From: Lentzea kentuckyensis
GTDB lineage: Bacteria > Actinomycetota > Actinomycetes > Mycobacteriales > Pseudonocardiaceae
Length of the DNA stretch: 64,000 nucleotides
NCBI RefSeq assembly: GCF_002150765.1
Contig: NZ_MUYM01000012.1
Coordinates: forward strand, 37,094-101,093
Direction of reading: 5' to 3'
Shown here: positions 8,243 to 16,125 of the stretch, piece by piece
Numbering within the stretch: the first letter of the stretch is position 1
How the letters are laid out: every line of letters starts with the position of its first letter
Notes under the pieces: generated by a model
What the model saw: only the letters and a program-made list of their open reading frames with translations
What the model was told of the DNA's origin: nothing
Databases searched by the model: none
Position numbers and translations under genes: made by a program

Positions 8243-10219
8243 ATGAAGCCGAACGCGCGGCCAGGCGGCGACGAACGTCTGCGCCACACCGGCGACCCTG
8301 AGGTCGTCCGTGATCGTTTCGACGGATTGTCGGTCGTGCTGGTCGTCTGCGAAGGCCCGGAACAACGGCTGGTGGCGGCGAACGAGTCGTTCCGGCGGTG
8401 CGCGGGAGTTCCCGAGCCCGTCGGAATGACCTCGCGCGAGATCCTTCCGGAGTTCGAGTCCCAGCGGATCCAGGCGGCGATCGACCGGGTCTACCTGACC
8501 GGGGAGGCGCAGACCGCGAGCGAGTGGCGGATGCACCTCGATCGCCGCGGCGACGGCGACGTGCTGGAGTTGTACGTCGACTTCGTGATGGAGCCCTACT
8601 TTCACGCTGACGGAACGGTGCGGGGCGTCGCGATGTACGGCCTCGACGTCACCGACCGGGTCCGGCGCCGCCAGGCCGAGGCGGCCAGAGCCGCGCACGC
8701 GCGGTCCCGGTACGAGCGGCCGCGCGACGTCGTCGTGGACCTGCAGGCGGCGATCCTGCCGACGTCGCTGCCGGTGCTGCCGCAGGCGAGGATCGCCGCG
8801 CGCTACCTCGTCGCCGCCGAGGACCAGGCCGCGGGAGGTGACTGGTTCGACGCGGTCACCCGGCCCGACGGCAACGTCGTGCTGATCGTGGGTGACGTCG
8901 TCGGGCACGGTGTCGCGGCGTCCGCGGCCATGGGTCAGCTCCGGGCCGTGCTGAAGCATCTCCTGTGCACCAACGCGGATCTGACGGCGGTGCTGAGTCA
9001 GGTGAACACCTTCGCGACCCGCGAACGCGTCCTGCGCGCGGCCACCCTCGCGTTGGTCCTCCTCGATCCGCGTACGGGCGAGTTCTCCTACAGCCGTTGC
9101 GGCCACCCGGCGCCGTTGGTCGTCCGCGCGAACGGCACGGCCGTGTACCTGGACGGTGCCGTGAGCGGACCGCTCGGCGTGGGCCGCACCCCGGTCGTCG
9201 AAACGGGCCGGCTCGGCCACGACGACCTCGTCCTGCTCTACTCCGACGGTTTGGTCGAACGGCCGAACCGCTCGCTCTCCGAAGGGACGGCCGAGCTGGC
9301 CGCGGTGGCGTCCGACGCGGCGATGAACCGCGTGCTCCCCAAAGGAGCCGCGAGCTCGCCCGCCGAACGGGTCTGCCAGCTCACCGTGGAACTGCTGACC
9401 CGCACGGGATACCACGACGACGTCACCGCGCTCGCCGCGCAGCGCCTCGCGACCCCCGTGCCACCGCTGTCGGTGCGCCTGCGGGCGGCGCTCGGCGACC
9501 TGCCCGCCGCCCGCCACGCCGTCCGCGGCTGGCTGACCGAGCTCGACGTCGGCCACCAGGACCAGGAGGTGCTGGAACTCGCCGTCGGCGAGGCCGTCAC
9601 GAACGTCGTCGAACACGCCTACCCCGACGGGTCCGGCATCGTGCACATCAGCGCCGAACTGCACCCGGACGGCATCTGCGAACTGCGGATCACCGACGAA
9701 GGCCGTTGGCGCACACCGGACGTCGCCCCCTCCGAGCGAGGGCACGGCCTCATGCTGTGCGAACAGCTCGTCGACGAGCTCACCATCACCCACCCGCCAC
9801 GCCAGGTCGGCGAACCGGTCGGCGCCCGCGGCACCACCGTGACCGTGCGCCACTACCTCAACCAGCCCGCGATGGTCGCCTCCGGCAGCACCGGCTCCAC
9901 GACCAGCAGTGTGTTCTCGCCCTACCGCGCCGAAACGGTCGTTCGTGACGACATCCGGCTGGTGCGGATCTCCGGGCCGATCGACGCTATGACCGCGGCC
10001 GTGTTCGAACGGGACCTGCTCAGGGCTTCCCGCGGCGGCGTCGCGCCGATGACCGTGGATCTCTCCGGCGTCACCCACCTCGCCAGCTCGGGCGTGCGCA
10101 TCCTGTACGAGGTCACCGATCAGCTCTCCGCCCACCAGCAGCGGCCGACGCTGATCGCTCCGGACGACAGCCCGGCGGCGCTCGTGCTCGACCTCGTGGA
10201 CCTTCGCCGCACGCCGTGA
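8243..10219 (+). CDS. PAS-PP2C-HATPase-STAS four-domain partner-switching protein
   Basis: This 658-residue protein joins the parts of a partner-switching module on one chain. A PAS domain (about 25-140) is followed by a PP2C/SpoIIE phosphatase (about 165-395; AAGGDWFDAV, VIVGDVVGHG, LYSDGLVER, YHDDVTAL). Next is an RsbW/SpoIIAB-like GHKL kinase domain (about 410-535; LAVGEAVTNVVEHAYPDG, ITDEGRW, GHGLMLCEQLVDEL). A C-terminal STAS domain (about 555-655) carries SGVTHLASSGVRIL, whose Ser-Ser-Gly fits the phosphorylated serine of RsbV-type antagonists. These roles normally lie in separate proteins controlling sigma-B. A GCAT-N15-GGGTAC signal at 8207-8231 is a possible sigma-B-like promoter that would give an almost leaderless mRNA. 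Confidence 0.93.
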   Translation: MKPNARPGGDERLRHTGDPEVVRDRFDGLSVVLVVCEGPEQRLVAANESFRRCAGVPEPVGMTSREILPEFESQRIQAAIDRVYLTGEAQTASEWRMHLDRRGDGDVLELYVDFVMEPYFHADGTVRGVAMYGLDVTDRVRRRQAEAARAAHARSRYERPRDVVVDLQAAILPTSLPVLPQARIAARYLVAAEDQAAGGDWFDAVTRPDGNVVLIVGDVVGHGVAASAAMGQLRAVLKHLLCTNADLTAVLSQVNTFATRERVLRAATLALVLLDPRTGEFSYSRCGHPAPLVVRANGTAVYLDGAVSGPLGVGRTPVVETGRLGHDDLVLLYSDGLVERPNRSLSEGTAELAAVASDAAMNRVLPKGAASSPAERVCQLTVELLTRTGYHDDVTALAAQRLATPVPPLSVRLRAALGDLPAARHAVRGWLTELDVGHQDQEVLELAVGEAVTNVVEHAYPDGSGIVHISAELHPDGICELRITDEGRWRTPDVAPSERGHGLMLCEQLVDELTITHPPRQVGEPVGARGTTVTVRHYLNQPAMVASGSTGSTTSSVFSPYRAETVVRDDIRLVRISGPIDAMTAAVFERDLLRASRGGVAPMTVDLSGVTHLASSGVRILYEVTDQLSAHQQRPTLIAPDDSPAALVLDLVDLRRTP

Positions 10220-10278
10220 ACCAAAAACCCCGCGACGTCGAGAGGCGTACCCGGCGGCGAACCGGATACCCCTGGGTC

Positions 10279-10590
10279 ATGAACACCGACGAACTCCGGC
10301 GGTTCGTCCTCGACCGGCTCGACGAGGACGAAGAACGCCTCGCGGACGACAAGCTGCCGCTGCTCGACGAGGCGGAGGGCGACGGCAGGCTGCGCGTCGT
10401 GCGCTCGGACGACGGCCAGGGCCTGCTCCTGCTGCCCGGACCGGTGCAGGCGGCCGGGGAGCGGGTGCCGTTCCTGGAGAAGGCCGCCGCGCTGCGGTCC
10501 GAGGTCGAGCAGACCGGCGACGAGTCGATGCTGCGCTTGCTGGCCGCCGCCTACGACACGCACCACGCCTGGCAGAAGGAGTGGCGATGA
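10279..10590 (+). CDS. Small DUF6221-like protein
   Basis: A 103-residue acidic soluble protein starting MNTDELRRFVLDRLDEDEERLADD and ending ESMLRLLAAAYDTHHAWQKEWR. The N-terminal 'FVLDRLDEDE' and the C-terminal Leu-Ala-x-x-Tyr-x-x-His ... Trp pattern resemble DUF6221 proteins, common in actinomycetes and of unknown function. That assignment comes from recall only. ATG 10279 is used; an earlier start would add a basic, family-unlike tail. It lies 59 bp after the four-domain phosphatase and overlaps the next small gene by four bases, suggesting one transcript. Confidence 0.7.
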   Translation: MNTDELRRFVLDRLDEDEERLADDKLPLLDEAEGDGRLRVVRSDDGQGLLLLPGPVQAAGERVPFLEKAAALRSEVEQTGDESMLRLLAAAYDTHHAWQKEWR

Positions 10591-10766
10591 CCAGCCGCGC
10601 TCCCCAACCCGATCGGGTGACCGCCGAGAGCGAACTGGAGGACGCCGACATCGGCGCCGAGCACACGCGCCCCACCGTCGCCGACGAGAACCCCGGCGGG
10701 CCGCACCGAGGTCACGACGAGTCCGAACCCGAGGGCGCGGGCGGTGACGGCGGTATGGACCCGTGA
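10587..10766 (+). CDS. Small acidic hydrophilic protein of unknown function
   Basis: A 59-residue, Glu/Asp/Pro/Gly-rich polypeptide with no hydrophobic core, so probably disordered. Its ATG (10587) overlaps the TGA of the preceding gene in an ATGA junction, the main reason to accept it as a gene. I recognise no family. Similar short acidic tails and stress-associated peptides are common in actinomycetes. It ends one base before the stop of the convergent gene. Confidence 0.5.
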   Translation: MTSRAPQPDRVTAESELEDADIGAEHTRPTVADENPGGPHRGHDESEPEGAGGDGGMDP

Positions 10767-10767
10767 G

Positions 10768-11064
10768 TCACGCGCGTGCGGCGACCGCGGCCCGCCGGCC
10801 GGGCAGGAAGCCGCGCGCCGCGCTCAGCAGCGTGCGCGCCTCCATCAACTCGCCGTACTCGAGGTGATCGTCGGCGGCCGCGATGTGCGCCAACGCCTGC
10901 TGCGGTGCGTCCGGCGACTCCATGACCGCCTTCGCCAGGCACTTGCGCGCCTGCTCTGCCCGCACCGCGAGGTCCGCTCCGGCGGTGACGCGGAGCAGGA
11001 CGAGCGCTTCGCAGATCGCCTGGTCGAGTGAGTTGTGCTGCACGGTGATCGCCGCCTTGGGCAC
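10768..11064 (-). CDS. 98-residue helical protein under a sigma-B-like promoter
   Basis: The GTG at 11064 begins MPKAAITVQHNSLDQAICEALVLLRVTAGADLAVRAEQ. The protein is predominantly helical, with alternating Ala/Leu, and no membrane segment or known motif was recognised. A short N-terminal strand followed by helices could form a helical bundle. A well-formed GTTT-N15-GGGTAG promoter lies 43-67 bp upstream of its start, so it is likely a general-stress gene. Its function is unknown. Confidence 0.65.
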   Translation of the reverse strand: MPKAAITVQHNSLDQAICEALVLLRVTAGADLAVRAEQARKCLAKAVMESPDAPQQALAHIAAADDHLEYGELMEARTLLSAARGFLPGRRAAVAARA

Positions 11065-11106
11065 AGTCGGGACACGACGCGCCGACTGCTTGACGCAGGT
11101 TCCGGC

Positions 11107-11131
11107 TACCCGTTCCCCGCCAGGCCAAACA
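11107..11131 (-). promoter_or_regulatory. Sigma-B-like promoter, GTTT-N15-GGGTAG
   Basis: Read on the minus strand, GTTT (complement of 11128-11131) is followed after exactly 15 bases by GGGTAG (complement of 11107-11112). This fits the actinomycete sigma-B consensus. It would drive the 98-residue protein gene beginning at 11064. It is the same arrangement as the promoter at 12884-12908. Confidence 0.65.
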
Positions 11132-11140
11132 CAACGAGGA

Positions 11141-11168
11141 GCGCCGTGGTGTCGCCACCACGGCGCTC
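11141..11168 (-). terminator. Intrinsic terminator of the envelope-stress operon
   Basis: A perfect 12-bp stem (AGCGCCGTGGTG paired with CACCACGGCGCT) has the four-base loop TCGC. On the minus strand it lies 13 bases after the TGA at 11182 and is followed by T-rich sequence (CCTCGTTGTGTTT). It would end transcription of the three-gene operon 12843-11182. The next promoter, for the 98-residue gene, partly overlaps that T-rich tail. Confidence 0.75.
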
Positions 11169-11181
11169 TGGTTCGTTCAGC

Positions 11182-11802
11182 TCACTGACCCGACACCCGC
11201 TGGCCCGATTCGCGGGCGTGTCCGCCGACGTCCTGCGCCGCGTCCTTCGCCTGCTCGGCCGTGGTCTGCGCGGCGTCAGAGGCGACCTGCCGCACCTCCC
11301 CCGCGGCGTCGCTCACCGAGGACTTCACGTCCTCCTTGAGGTGCTGCGCCGACTCGGCCATGGCGTCCCTGGCCGGTTCGACCACGTCGCCGAAGGTGTC
11401 CGAAAGCTGTTGCACCGCTTGCTGTTCGGCGTCGGTGCGGGGCAGCACCGCGGCGAGCAGCAGGCCGCTGCCGAACGCGATCAGACCGGCCGCGAGCGGA
11501 CTGCCCTGCGTCTGCCGGGCGACCCGGCGCGGCGCGTCCTGCACCACCTGCACGGCCTGTTCGGCTCGTTCGGCGACGGCGGTCCCGGTGTCGTGTCCCT
11601 GTTCCCGCACGGTCGACGCGGCCTGCGTGGCGGTGCCCATCACTCGCTCCCTCATCGAAACCAGTCCCTGCCGCACACCGCGGACGCGGCGCCGGGCGAT
11701 GCCGCGCGGGCTGGCGTGGTCGACGAGACGGTTGGCGTCCGCGCGCAGTTCCGCGCGGGTGACCTCGATGTCACGCCTTATTTGGTCGGGTGTTTCGCCC
11801 AT
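11182..11802 (-). CDS. DUF3618-type membrane-anchored helical protein
   Basis: A 206-residue protein. The N-terminus MGETPDQIRRDIEVTRAELRADANRLVDHASP matches the DUF3618 pattern (IR.DIE.TR.EL...VDAL). After it come one membrane segment (SPLAAGLIAFGSGLLLAAVLP, about 100-120) and a long Ala/Gln/Glu amphipathic helix reminiscent of apolipoprotein-like or LEA-like proteins. Such proteins are usually found with phage-holin-like and CsbD-like stress proteins. ATG 11802 has GGAGG upstream. Its first 25 bases overlap the end of the preceding gene. Confidence 0.85.
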   Translation of the reverse strand: MGETPDQIRRDIEVTRAELRADANRLVDHASPRGIARRRVRGVRQGLVSMRERVMGTATQAASTVREQGHDTGTAVAERAEQAVQVVQDAPRRVARQTQGSPLAAGLIAFGSGLLLAAVLPRTDAEQQAVQQLSDTFGDVVEPARDAMAESAQHLKEDVKSSVSDAAGEVRQVASDAAQTTAEQAKDAAQDVGGHARESGQRVSGQ

Positions 11803-12197
11803 TCCGCGTCCTCCTTCAGCGTTTCGACGGTGCGTTCGGGTTTCGGGTTGACGGTGCGCATCCGGGCGCGGCCGGTCGTGTAGAGGACCAGTCCGACGAC
11901 GCCCCACAACGCGGCGACGATCAGCGCGGCCCAGCCGAGCGGCATCACCGCGCCGAGCGCGAACACCAGCGCGAGGCTGAGCAGCACGGTCGTCAGGTAG
12001 CCGGCGAACCCGGCCGCCGCGAGCATTCCGGTCGCCTTGCCCGCCTTGACGGCCTCCTGCCGGAACTCGGCCTTGGCGAGCTCCAGTTCCTGCCGCATCA
12101 GCTTGGACAGGTCCCCGCTGAGCTCACCGAGCAGATCGCCCAGCGACTCGCCGCCGGTCGAGTCCACCCGTGCGCCTGGCGCCTCAGGGCTCGACAT
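11778..12197 (-). CDS. Phage-holin superfamily III-like (DUF1469) membrane protein
   Basis: A 139-residue protein. A soluble helical N-terminus (ESLGDLLGELSGDLSKLMRQELELAKAEFRQEAVKAGKATG) precedes two membrane helices (AAAGFAGYLTTVLLSLALVFAL and GWAALIVAALWGVVGLVLY). This is the architecture of the actinobacterial holin-like DUF1469 family. Despite the name, no phage genes are nearby and the context is a stress operon. It overlaps the upstream gene by 14 bp and the downstream gene by 25 bp, so the three are co-translated. Confidence 0.88.
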   Translation of the reverse strand: MSSPEAPGARVDSTGGESLGDLLGELSGDLSKLMRQELELAKAEFRQEAVKAGKATGMLAAAGFAGYLTTVLLSLALVFALGAVMPLGWAALIVAALWGVVGLVLYTTGRARMRTVNPKPERTVETLKEDAEWAKHPTK

Positions 12198-12843
12198 GCG
12201 GCACCCCCGCCGGGGGAACGACGGGCGCGGCGCCCGTCGGCAGCGGCGCGCCGTAATCCGGTGTCACGTCAGGACGTTCGGCCGCCACCGGCACGTATCC
12301 ACCCTGCTGCGGCTGGTTCTGCTGGGGCTGGCCCTGCTGTGGTTGGCTCTGCTGGGACCGGCTCTGCTCGCCACCGGTCGCGCTCTTCGCGACGCGTCCG
12401 ACCAGGAACCCGGCCACGGCGGCACCCAGCAGGAACGTGCCTGGCTTGCGGCGGGCGTAGTCCCGCGCCGAGTCGAGCAGCCCCTGCGCACCTCGTTCGT
12501 CGAGGAACCGCGCGGCCTGCCTGCTCGTGTCGGCGGCGCTGCGGATCGCCCCGGCCGACATCGAGCCGGACGGCGCGCTGCCGGCCATGTCGCTCAGCTC
12601 GTCGGCGATGCGGCCGAGCTGCTTCGACACCCGCGTGGCCTGATCTTCCGCTTCCGCCACAACACGTTCCCGCGCATCCCGGACGACTTGGCGGGCCTGT
12701 GCGGCGGTCTCGCGCGTCACGTGCGCGGCCTCGTCCCGGACAGTGCTTCCCACCTGCCCGGCCGCGTCCTTGGCGTGCTGGGCGACCTCGAAACCCTCGT
12801 CCCGGGCCGCCGTGCGCACTCCACCCATCTGGTTCTCGGTCAC
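12184..12843 (-). CDS. Helical stress protein with one membrane segment and a Gln/Pro-rich tail
   Basis: The 219-residue protein starts at GTG 12843, preceded by GAGGAG. The N-terminal 100 residues are a charged amphipathic helix (AKDAAGQVGSTVRDEAAHVTRETAAQARQVV) like LEA or apolipoprotein repeats. A membrane segment follows near 139-151 (FLLGAAVAGFLVG). The C-terminus contains QQ-P repeats (SQPQQGQPQQNQPQQGG) and a Pro-rich end. It is first in the operon, directly behind the sigma-B-like promoter. A role in envelope protection under osmotic or desiccation stress is inferred only from composition and context. Confidence 0.85.
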   Translation of the reverse strand: MTENQMGGVRTAARDEGFEVAQHAKDAAGQVGSTVRDEAAHVTRETAAQARQVVRDARERVVAEAEDQATRVSKQLGRIADELSDMAGSAPSGSMSAGAIRSAADTSRQAARFLDERGAQGLLDSARDYARRKPGTFLLGAAVAGFLVGRVAKSATGGEQSRSQQSQPQQGQPQQNQPQQGGYVPVAAERPDVTPDYGAPLPTGAAPVVPPAGVPHVEP

Positions 12844-12883
12844 GGCTGACTCCTCAGCTCATCGGCGTGTCCTGGCTCAGGAG

Positions 12884-12908
12884 CTACCCCGGCAATCTCC
12901 CCGCAAAC
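12884..12908 (-). promoter_or_regulatory. Sigma-B-like promoter of the envelope-stress operon
   Basis: On the minus strand GTTT (complement of 12905-12908) is separated by 15 bases from GGGTAG (complement of 12884-12889), with the GTG start 40 bases further on. It has the same boxes and spacing as the promoter at 11107-11131. Confidence 0.65.
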
Positions 12909-13016
12909 GGGCCGATTCGCCGCAACAGCACCAATTCCGCCGAACCTGACGGAGAAACCGCGACGGCCGGCGATGGCACGGCTTTCGCCACACCACCGCC
13001 GGCCGCGGTTACGTGA

Positions 13017-14039
13017 TCAGCGCCAGCCGAGGGCCGGCGCCACGTGCAGGAGAATGTTCTCGACGACGTGCGCGCTGTAGTCGGCACCGAGCTGGTTGGG
13101 CACGGTCAGCAACAGCGTGTCGGCCTCGGCGATCGCCTCGTCCTCGGCCAGCTGCTCGATCAGCACCTCGGGCTCGGCGGCGTACGACCGGCCGAAGATC
13201 GCCCTGTTCGGCCCGTCGATGAACCCGACCTGGTCGGTGCTCTCGCCGTCACCGCCGAAGTAGGCGTGGTCGAGGTCGGTGGTGAGCGCGAAGATGCTGC
13301 GCGACACCGAGACCCGCGGCTCCCGCTGCCACCCGGCCTCCGTCCAGGCCTTGCGGAACGCCCGGATCTGGTCGGCCTGCTGGACGTGGAACGGCGCCCC
13401 GCCCTCGTCGAACTTCAGCGTCGAGCTCATCAGGTTCATGCCCTGCTCGGCCGCCCACACCGCGGTGCCGTTGGACCCGGCGCCCCACCAGATGCGGTCC
13501 CGCAGCCCCGGCGAGTGCGGCTCCAGCCGCAGCAACCCCGGCGGGTTCGGGAACATCGGCCGCGGGTTGGGCCGCGCGAACCCCTCACCGTCCAGCACCT
13601 TGAGGAACACCTCGGCGTGCCGGCGGGCCATGTCGGCCTCGGTCTCACCCTCGGCGGGCTCGTAGCCGAAGTACCGCCACCCGTCGACGACCTGCTCGGG
13701 CGATCCCCGGGAGATGCCGAGCTGCAACCTGCCGCCGGCGATGAGGTCCGCCGCCCCGGCGTCCTCGACCATGTACATCGGGTTCTCGTACCGCATGTCG
13801 ATCACACCGGTACCGATCTCGATGCGCTCGGTCTTCGCGCCGATCGCCGCCAGCAGCGGGAAGGGCGACCCGAGCTGCCGGGCGAAGTGGTGCACCCGGA
13901 AGTAGGCGCCGTCGGCACCCAGCTCCTCCGCGGCCACGGCCAGGTCGATCGACTGCAGCAGCGTGTCGGACGCGGACCTCGTCTGCGAGTGCGGGCTGTC
14001 CGACCAGTGCCCGAACGACAGAAACCCGATCTTCTTCAT
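13017..14039 (-). CDS. LLM class flavin-dependent oxidoreductase (luciferase-like)
   Basis: A 340-residue bacterial-luciferase-fold enzyme. It starts MKKIGFLSFGHWSDSP and shows ELGADGAYFRVHHFARQLGSPFPLLAAIGAKT, IEIGTGVIDMRYENPMYMVEDAGAADLIAGGRLQLGISRGSPEQVVDGWRYFG, typical of the FMN-using LLM subgroup. Substrates are usually aldehydes, long-chain compounds or xenobiotics; none is indicated here. ATG 14039 fits the family start, though the ribosome-binding site is weak. Upstream, 27 bp away, lies a short inverted repeat. The gene is downstream of, and on the same strand as, the SDR gene. Confidence 0.9.
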   Translation of the reverse strand: MKKIGFLSFGHWSDSPHSQTRSASDTLLQSIDLAVAAEELGADGAYFRVHHFARQLGSPFPLLAAIGAKTERIEIGTGVIDMRYENPMYMVEDAGAADLIAGGRLQLGISRGSPEQVVDGWRYFGYEPAEGETEADMARRHAEVFLKVLDGEGFARPNPRPMFPNPPGLLRLEPHSPGLRDRIWWGAGSNGTAVWAAEQGMNLMSSTLKFDEGGAPFHVQQADQIRAFRKAWTEAGWQREPRVSVSRSIFALTTDLDHAYFGGDGESTDQVGFIDGPNRAIFGRSYAAEPEVLIEQLAEDEAIAEADTLLLTVPNQLGADYSAHVVENILLHVAPALGWR

Positions 14040-14065
14040 ACCGAGCGGAACACTTCCATCCGTTA

Positions 14066-14079
14066 GTTGACGTCTCAAC
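14066..14079. promoter_or_regulatory. Short inverted repeat upstream of LLM oxidoreductase
   Basis: GTTGA-CGTC-TCAAC has perfect 5-bp arms around a four-base centre and sits 27-40 bp upstream of the LLM oxidoreductase start, between it and the SDR gene's stop. It is a candidate repressor site; no regulator is implied. Confidence 0.3.
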
Positions 14080-14121
14080 CTAGCGTAGACCAGGAACGCC
14101 GCGACGCCATCGGACATTCCT

Positions 14122-14865
14122 TCAGAACTGGTTCTCGCCGCCGTCGACGTGGAGGTTGGCCCCCACGATGAAGCTGCTCTGGTCCGACGCGAGGAAGGCG
14201 ACGGCCGCGGCGACCTCCTCCGACGTCCCCATCCGGCCGAGCGGCACCCTGGCCGCGAAGCCCTCCTTGAGCTCGCCGGCCTTCTCCTCGCCGACCATGC
14301 CCACGAGCGCGGGGGTGTCGATCGTGCCCGGCGAGATCGCGTTGACCCGGATTCCCCGGTCCTTCAGTTCGTTGGCCCAGGTCCGGGTGTAGGAGCGCAG
14401 GGCGGCCTTGGTCGCCGCGTACGTGCCGAACTCCGCGACGCCGTCGTCGGCCCGCACGGAGCAGTTCACGATCACCGCGGAACCATCGTTGAGCAGCGGC
14501 AACGCCTTCTGCACGGTGAACAGCGTGCCGCGCACGTTGACGTCGAAGATCTGGTCGAAGTGCTCCCGCGTGGTCTGCTCCAGGCTGGCGAACCCGGCAG
14601 CGGCCGCGTTGGCGAAGAGCGCGTCCACCCCCTTGCCCCTGGCGCGGACCGCGTCGTAGAGCCGGTCCAGGTCGCCGAGGTCCGCGATGTCACCCCGCAC
14701 CGCGGTGGCGTCGCCGATGCTCTCCACCGCCGCGTCCAGCTCGCCCTGGCGCCTACCTGTGATGAAGACGTGCGCACCCTCGGCCGCGAGCCGCCGGGCG
14801 GTGGCCAGGCCGATGCCGCTGCTCCCGCCGGTGACGACCGCCGTCTTGCCTTCGAACTGCCCCAT
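14122..14865 (-). CDS. SDR family NAD(P)-dependent oxidoreductase, TetR-controlled
   Basis: A 247-residue classical short-chain dehydrogenase. The cofactor motif is TGGSSGIG near residue 12; NCSV (Ser) and YAATKAAL (Tyr-x3-Lys) supply the catalytic residues; and the C-terminal NLHVDGGENQF is typical of classical SDRs. The Arg at TGRRQGELD after the second strand suggests NADPH. It is transcribed away from the TetR gene (start 14960) across two palindromes, so the TetR protein most likely represses it. The substrate is not predictable. Confidence 0.93.
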   Translation of the reverse strand: MGQFEGKTAVVTGGSSGIGLATARRLAAEGAHVFITGRRQGELDAAVESIGDATAVRGDIADLGDLDRLYDAVRARGKGVDALFANAAAAGFASLEQTTREHFDQIFDVNVRGTLFTVQKALPLLNDGSAVIVNCSVRADDGVAEFGTYAATKAALRSYTRTWANELKDRGIRVNAISPGTIDTPALVGMVGEEKAGELKEGFAARVPLGRMGTSEEVAAAVAFLASDQSSFIVGANLHVDGGENQF

Positions 14866-14889
14866 GCCCGTCTACCTCCACAAAGTTCG

Positions 14890-14937
14890 GTACCGATCGG
14901 TACTGAAATCGACCGTAGCACTTGTGAACCGATCGGT
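14890..14937. promoter_or_regulatory. Pair of TetR operators between divergent SDR and TetR genes
   Basis: GTACCGATCGGTAC (14890-14903) is a perfect 14-bp palindrome. A second copy of its core, ACCGATCGGT (14928-14937), lies 36 bp away centre to centre. Both sit in the 94-bp divergent intergenic region, so one regulator can act on both promoters. Confidence 0.75.
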
Positions 14938-14959
14938 ACCGAAGGGGTAGCCTGGGGTC

Positions 14960-15568
14960 GTGACAGGTCACGGGAACACCGTTGTCGGCCGGCCGAGGGG
15001 CTTCGACGCCGACGAGGCGCTGCAGCGGGCCATGCTGGTGTTCTGGAAACAGGGCTACGAGGGCGCCAGCCTCACCGACCTGACCAGTGCCATGGGCATC
15101 ACCAAGACCAGCATGTACGCGGCGTTCGGCAACAAGGAGCAGCTGTTCCGCAAGGCCCTGGAGCGCTACACCGACGGGCCCGGCGCATACGGGTTGCACG
15201 CGCTGGAAGAACCGACCGCGCGAGCCGTGGCGACGGCGTTCCTGAACGGCACGGTGCGCACCACGACACGCCCGGAGTGCCCGGCCGGGTGCCTGGGTGT
15301 CCAGGGCGCGCTGGCCGCCGGGGAGGCCGGTCTGCCCGCGCACGAGGCACTGGTGGAGTGGCGCAACGACGCCTGCCGCCGTCTCGAGGAACGCTTCCTG
15401 CGCGCCGTCGCGGACGGCGACCTGCCGGAGGGCACCAGCGCGCGGCGGCTCGCCCTCTACGTCATGACCGTGGCGTTCGGCCTCGCGGTGCAGGCCGCCG
15501 GCGGCGTCGGCCGCGCGGACCTCCAGGAGATCGCCGACGCCGCGCTGGCCCACTGGCCGCCGGCCTGA
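14960..15568 (+). CDS. TetR/AcrR family transcriptional regulator
   Basis: A 202-residue TetR protein with an N-terminal helix-turn-helix: FDADEALQRAMLVFWKQGYEGASLTDLTSAMGITKTSMYAAFGNKEQLFRKAL. This sequence style (AMGITKTSMYAAFGNKE) is that of the subgroup often controlling an adjacent SDR or oxidoreductase. The ligand domain contains the PAGCLGVQGALA loop with a cysteine, seen in this subgroup. The GTG start at 14960 lies 22 bp after the second operator, so autorepression is likely. Its target is probably the divergent SDR. Confidence 0.93.
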   Translation: MTGHGNTVVGRPRGFDADEALQRAMLVFWKQGYEGASLTDLTSAMGITKTSMYAAFGNKEQLFRKALERYTDGPGAYGLHALEEPTARAVATAFLNGTVRTTTRPECPAGCLGVQGALAAGEAGLPAHEALVEWRNDACRRLEERFLRAVADGDLPEGTSARRLALYVMTVAFGLAVQAAGGVGRADLQEIADAALAHWPPA

Positions 15569-15633
15569 CCACCGGGCCGTGGCGGCGGCCACTGCGCGGA
15601 CACCCGCCGCGACCGGTGAACTACGTTGGTGTC

Positions 15634-16125
15634 ATGGAGATCTACGACATCCCGGTCGCCACCCTCGCCGGCGAGCCCGGTGACCTGAGCGCGTTGCGGG
15701 GCAAGGTGTCCCTCGTCGTCAACGTCGCTTCGCGCTGCGGCCTCACCCCGCAGTACGCCGGCCTGGAGCGGCTGCAGGAGAAGTACGGCGCGGACGGCTT
15801 CTCCGTGGTCGGCTTCCCCTGCAACCAGTTCGCCGGGCAGGAACCGGGCACCTCCGAGGAGATCGCCACGTTCTGCTCGACGACCTACGGGGTGTCGTTC
15901 CCCCTGTACGAGAAGGTGGAGGTCAACGGTCCCGGGCAGCACGCCGTCTACCAGGAGCTGACGCGGCACCCCGACGCGGACGGAGCCGCGGGCGACGTGC
16001 AGTGGAACTTCGAGAAGTTCCTGGTGTCGCGCGACGGACAGGTGATCGGCCGGTTCCGGCCGCGCGTCGAGCCCGAGGACGCCACGATCACCGAGGCGAT
16101 CGAGGCCGCCCTGCGTCAGGGGTAG
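15634..16125 (+). CDS. Glutathione peroxidase family thiol peroxidase (Cys type)
   Basis: The 163-residue protein carries the GPx tetrad: Cys35 in NVASRCGLTPQYAGLE, Gln in FPCNQFAGQEP, and Trp-Asn in VQWNFEKFLV. The second Cys in GFPCNQF suggests a thioredoxin-dependent cycle, as in most bacterial GPx enzymes; actinomycetes lack glutathione, so mycothiol or thioredoxin is the likely reductant. It reduces hydrogen peroxide or lipid hydroperoxides. It ends in a 10-bp overlap with the convergent deaminase gene. Confidence 0.95.
   Translation: MEIYDIPVATLAGEPGDLSALRGKVSLVVNVASRCGLTPQYAGLERLQEKYGADGFSVVGFPCNQFAGQEPGTSEEIATFCSTTYGVSFPLYEKVEVNGPGQHAVYQELTRHPDADGAAGDVQWNFEKFLVSRDGQVIGRFRPRVEPEDATITEAIEAALRQG

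Noticed and set aside
8189-10135. Long open frame (648 codons) on the minus strand opposite the four-domain phosphatase
   Set aside because: Same GC-skew shadow effect; no start signal and no recognisable protein.
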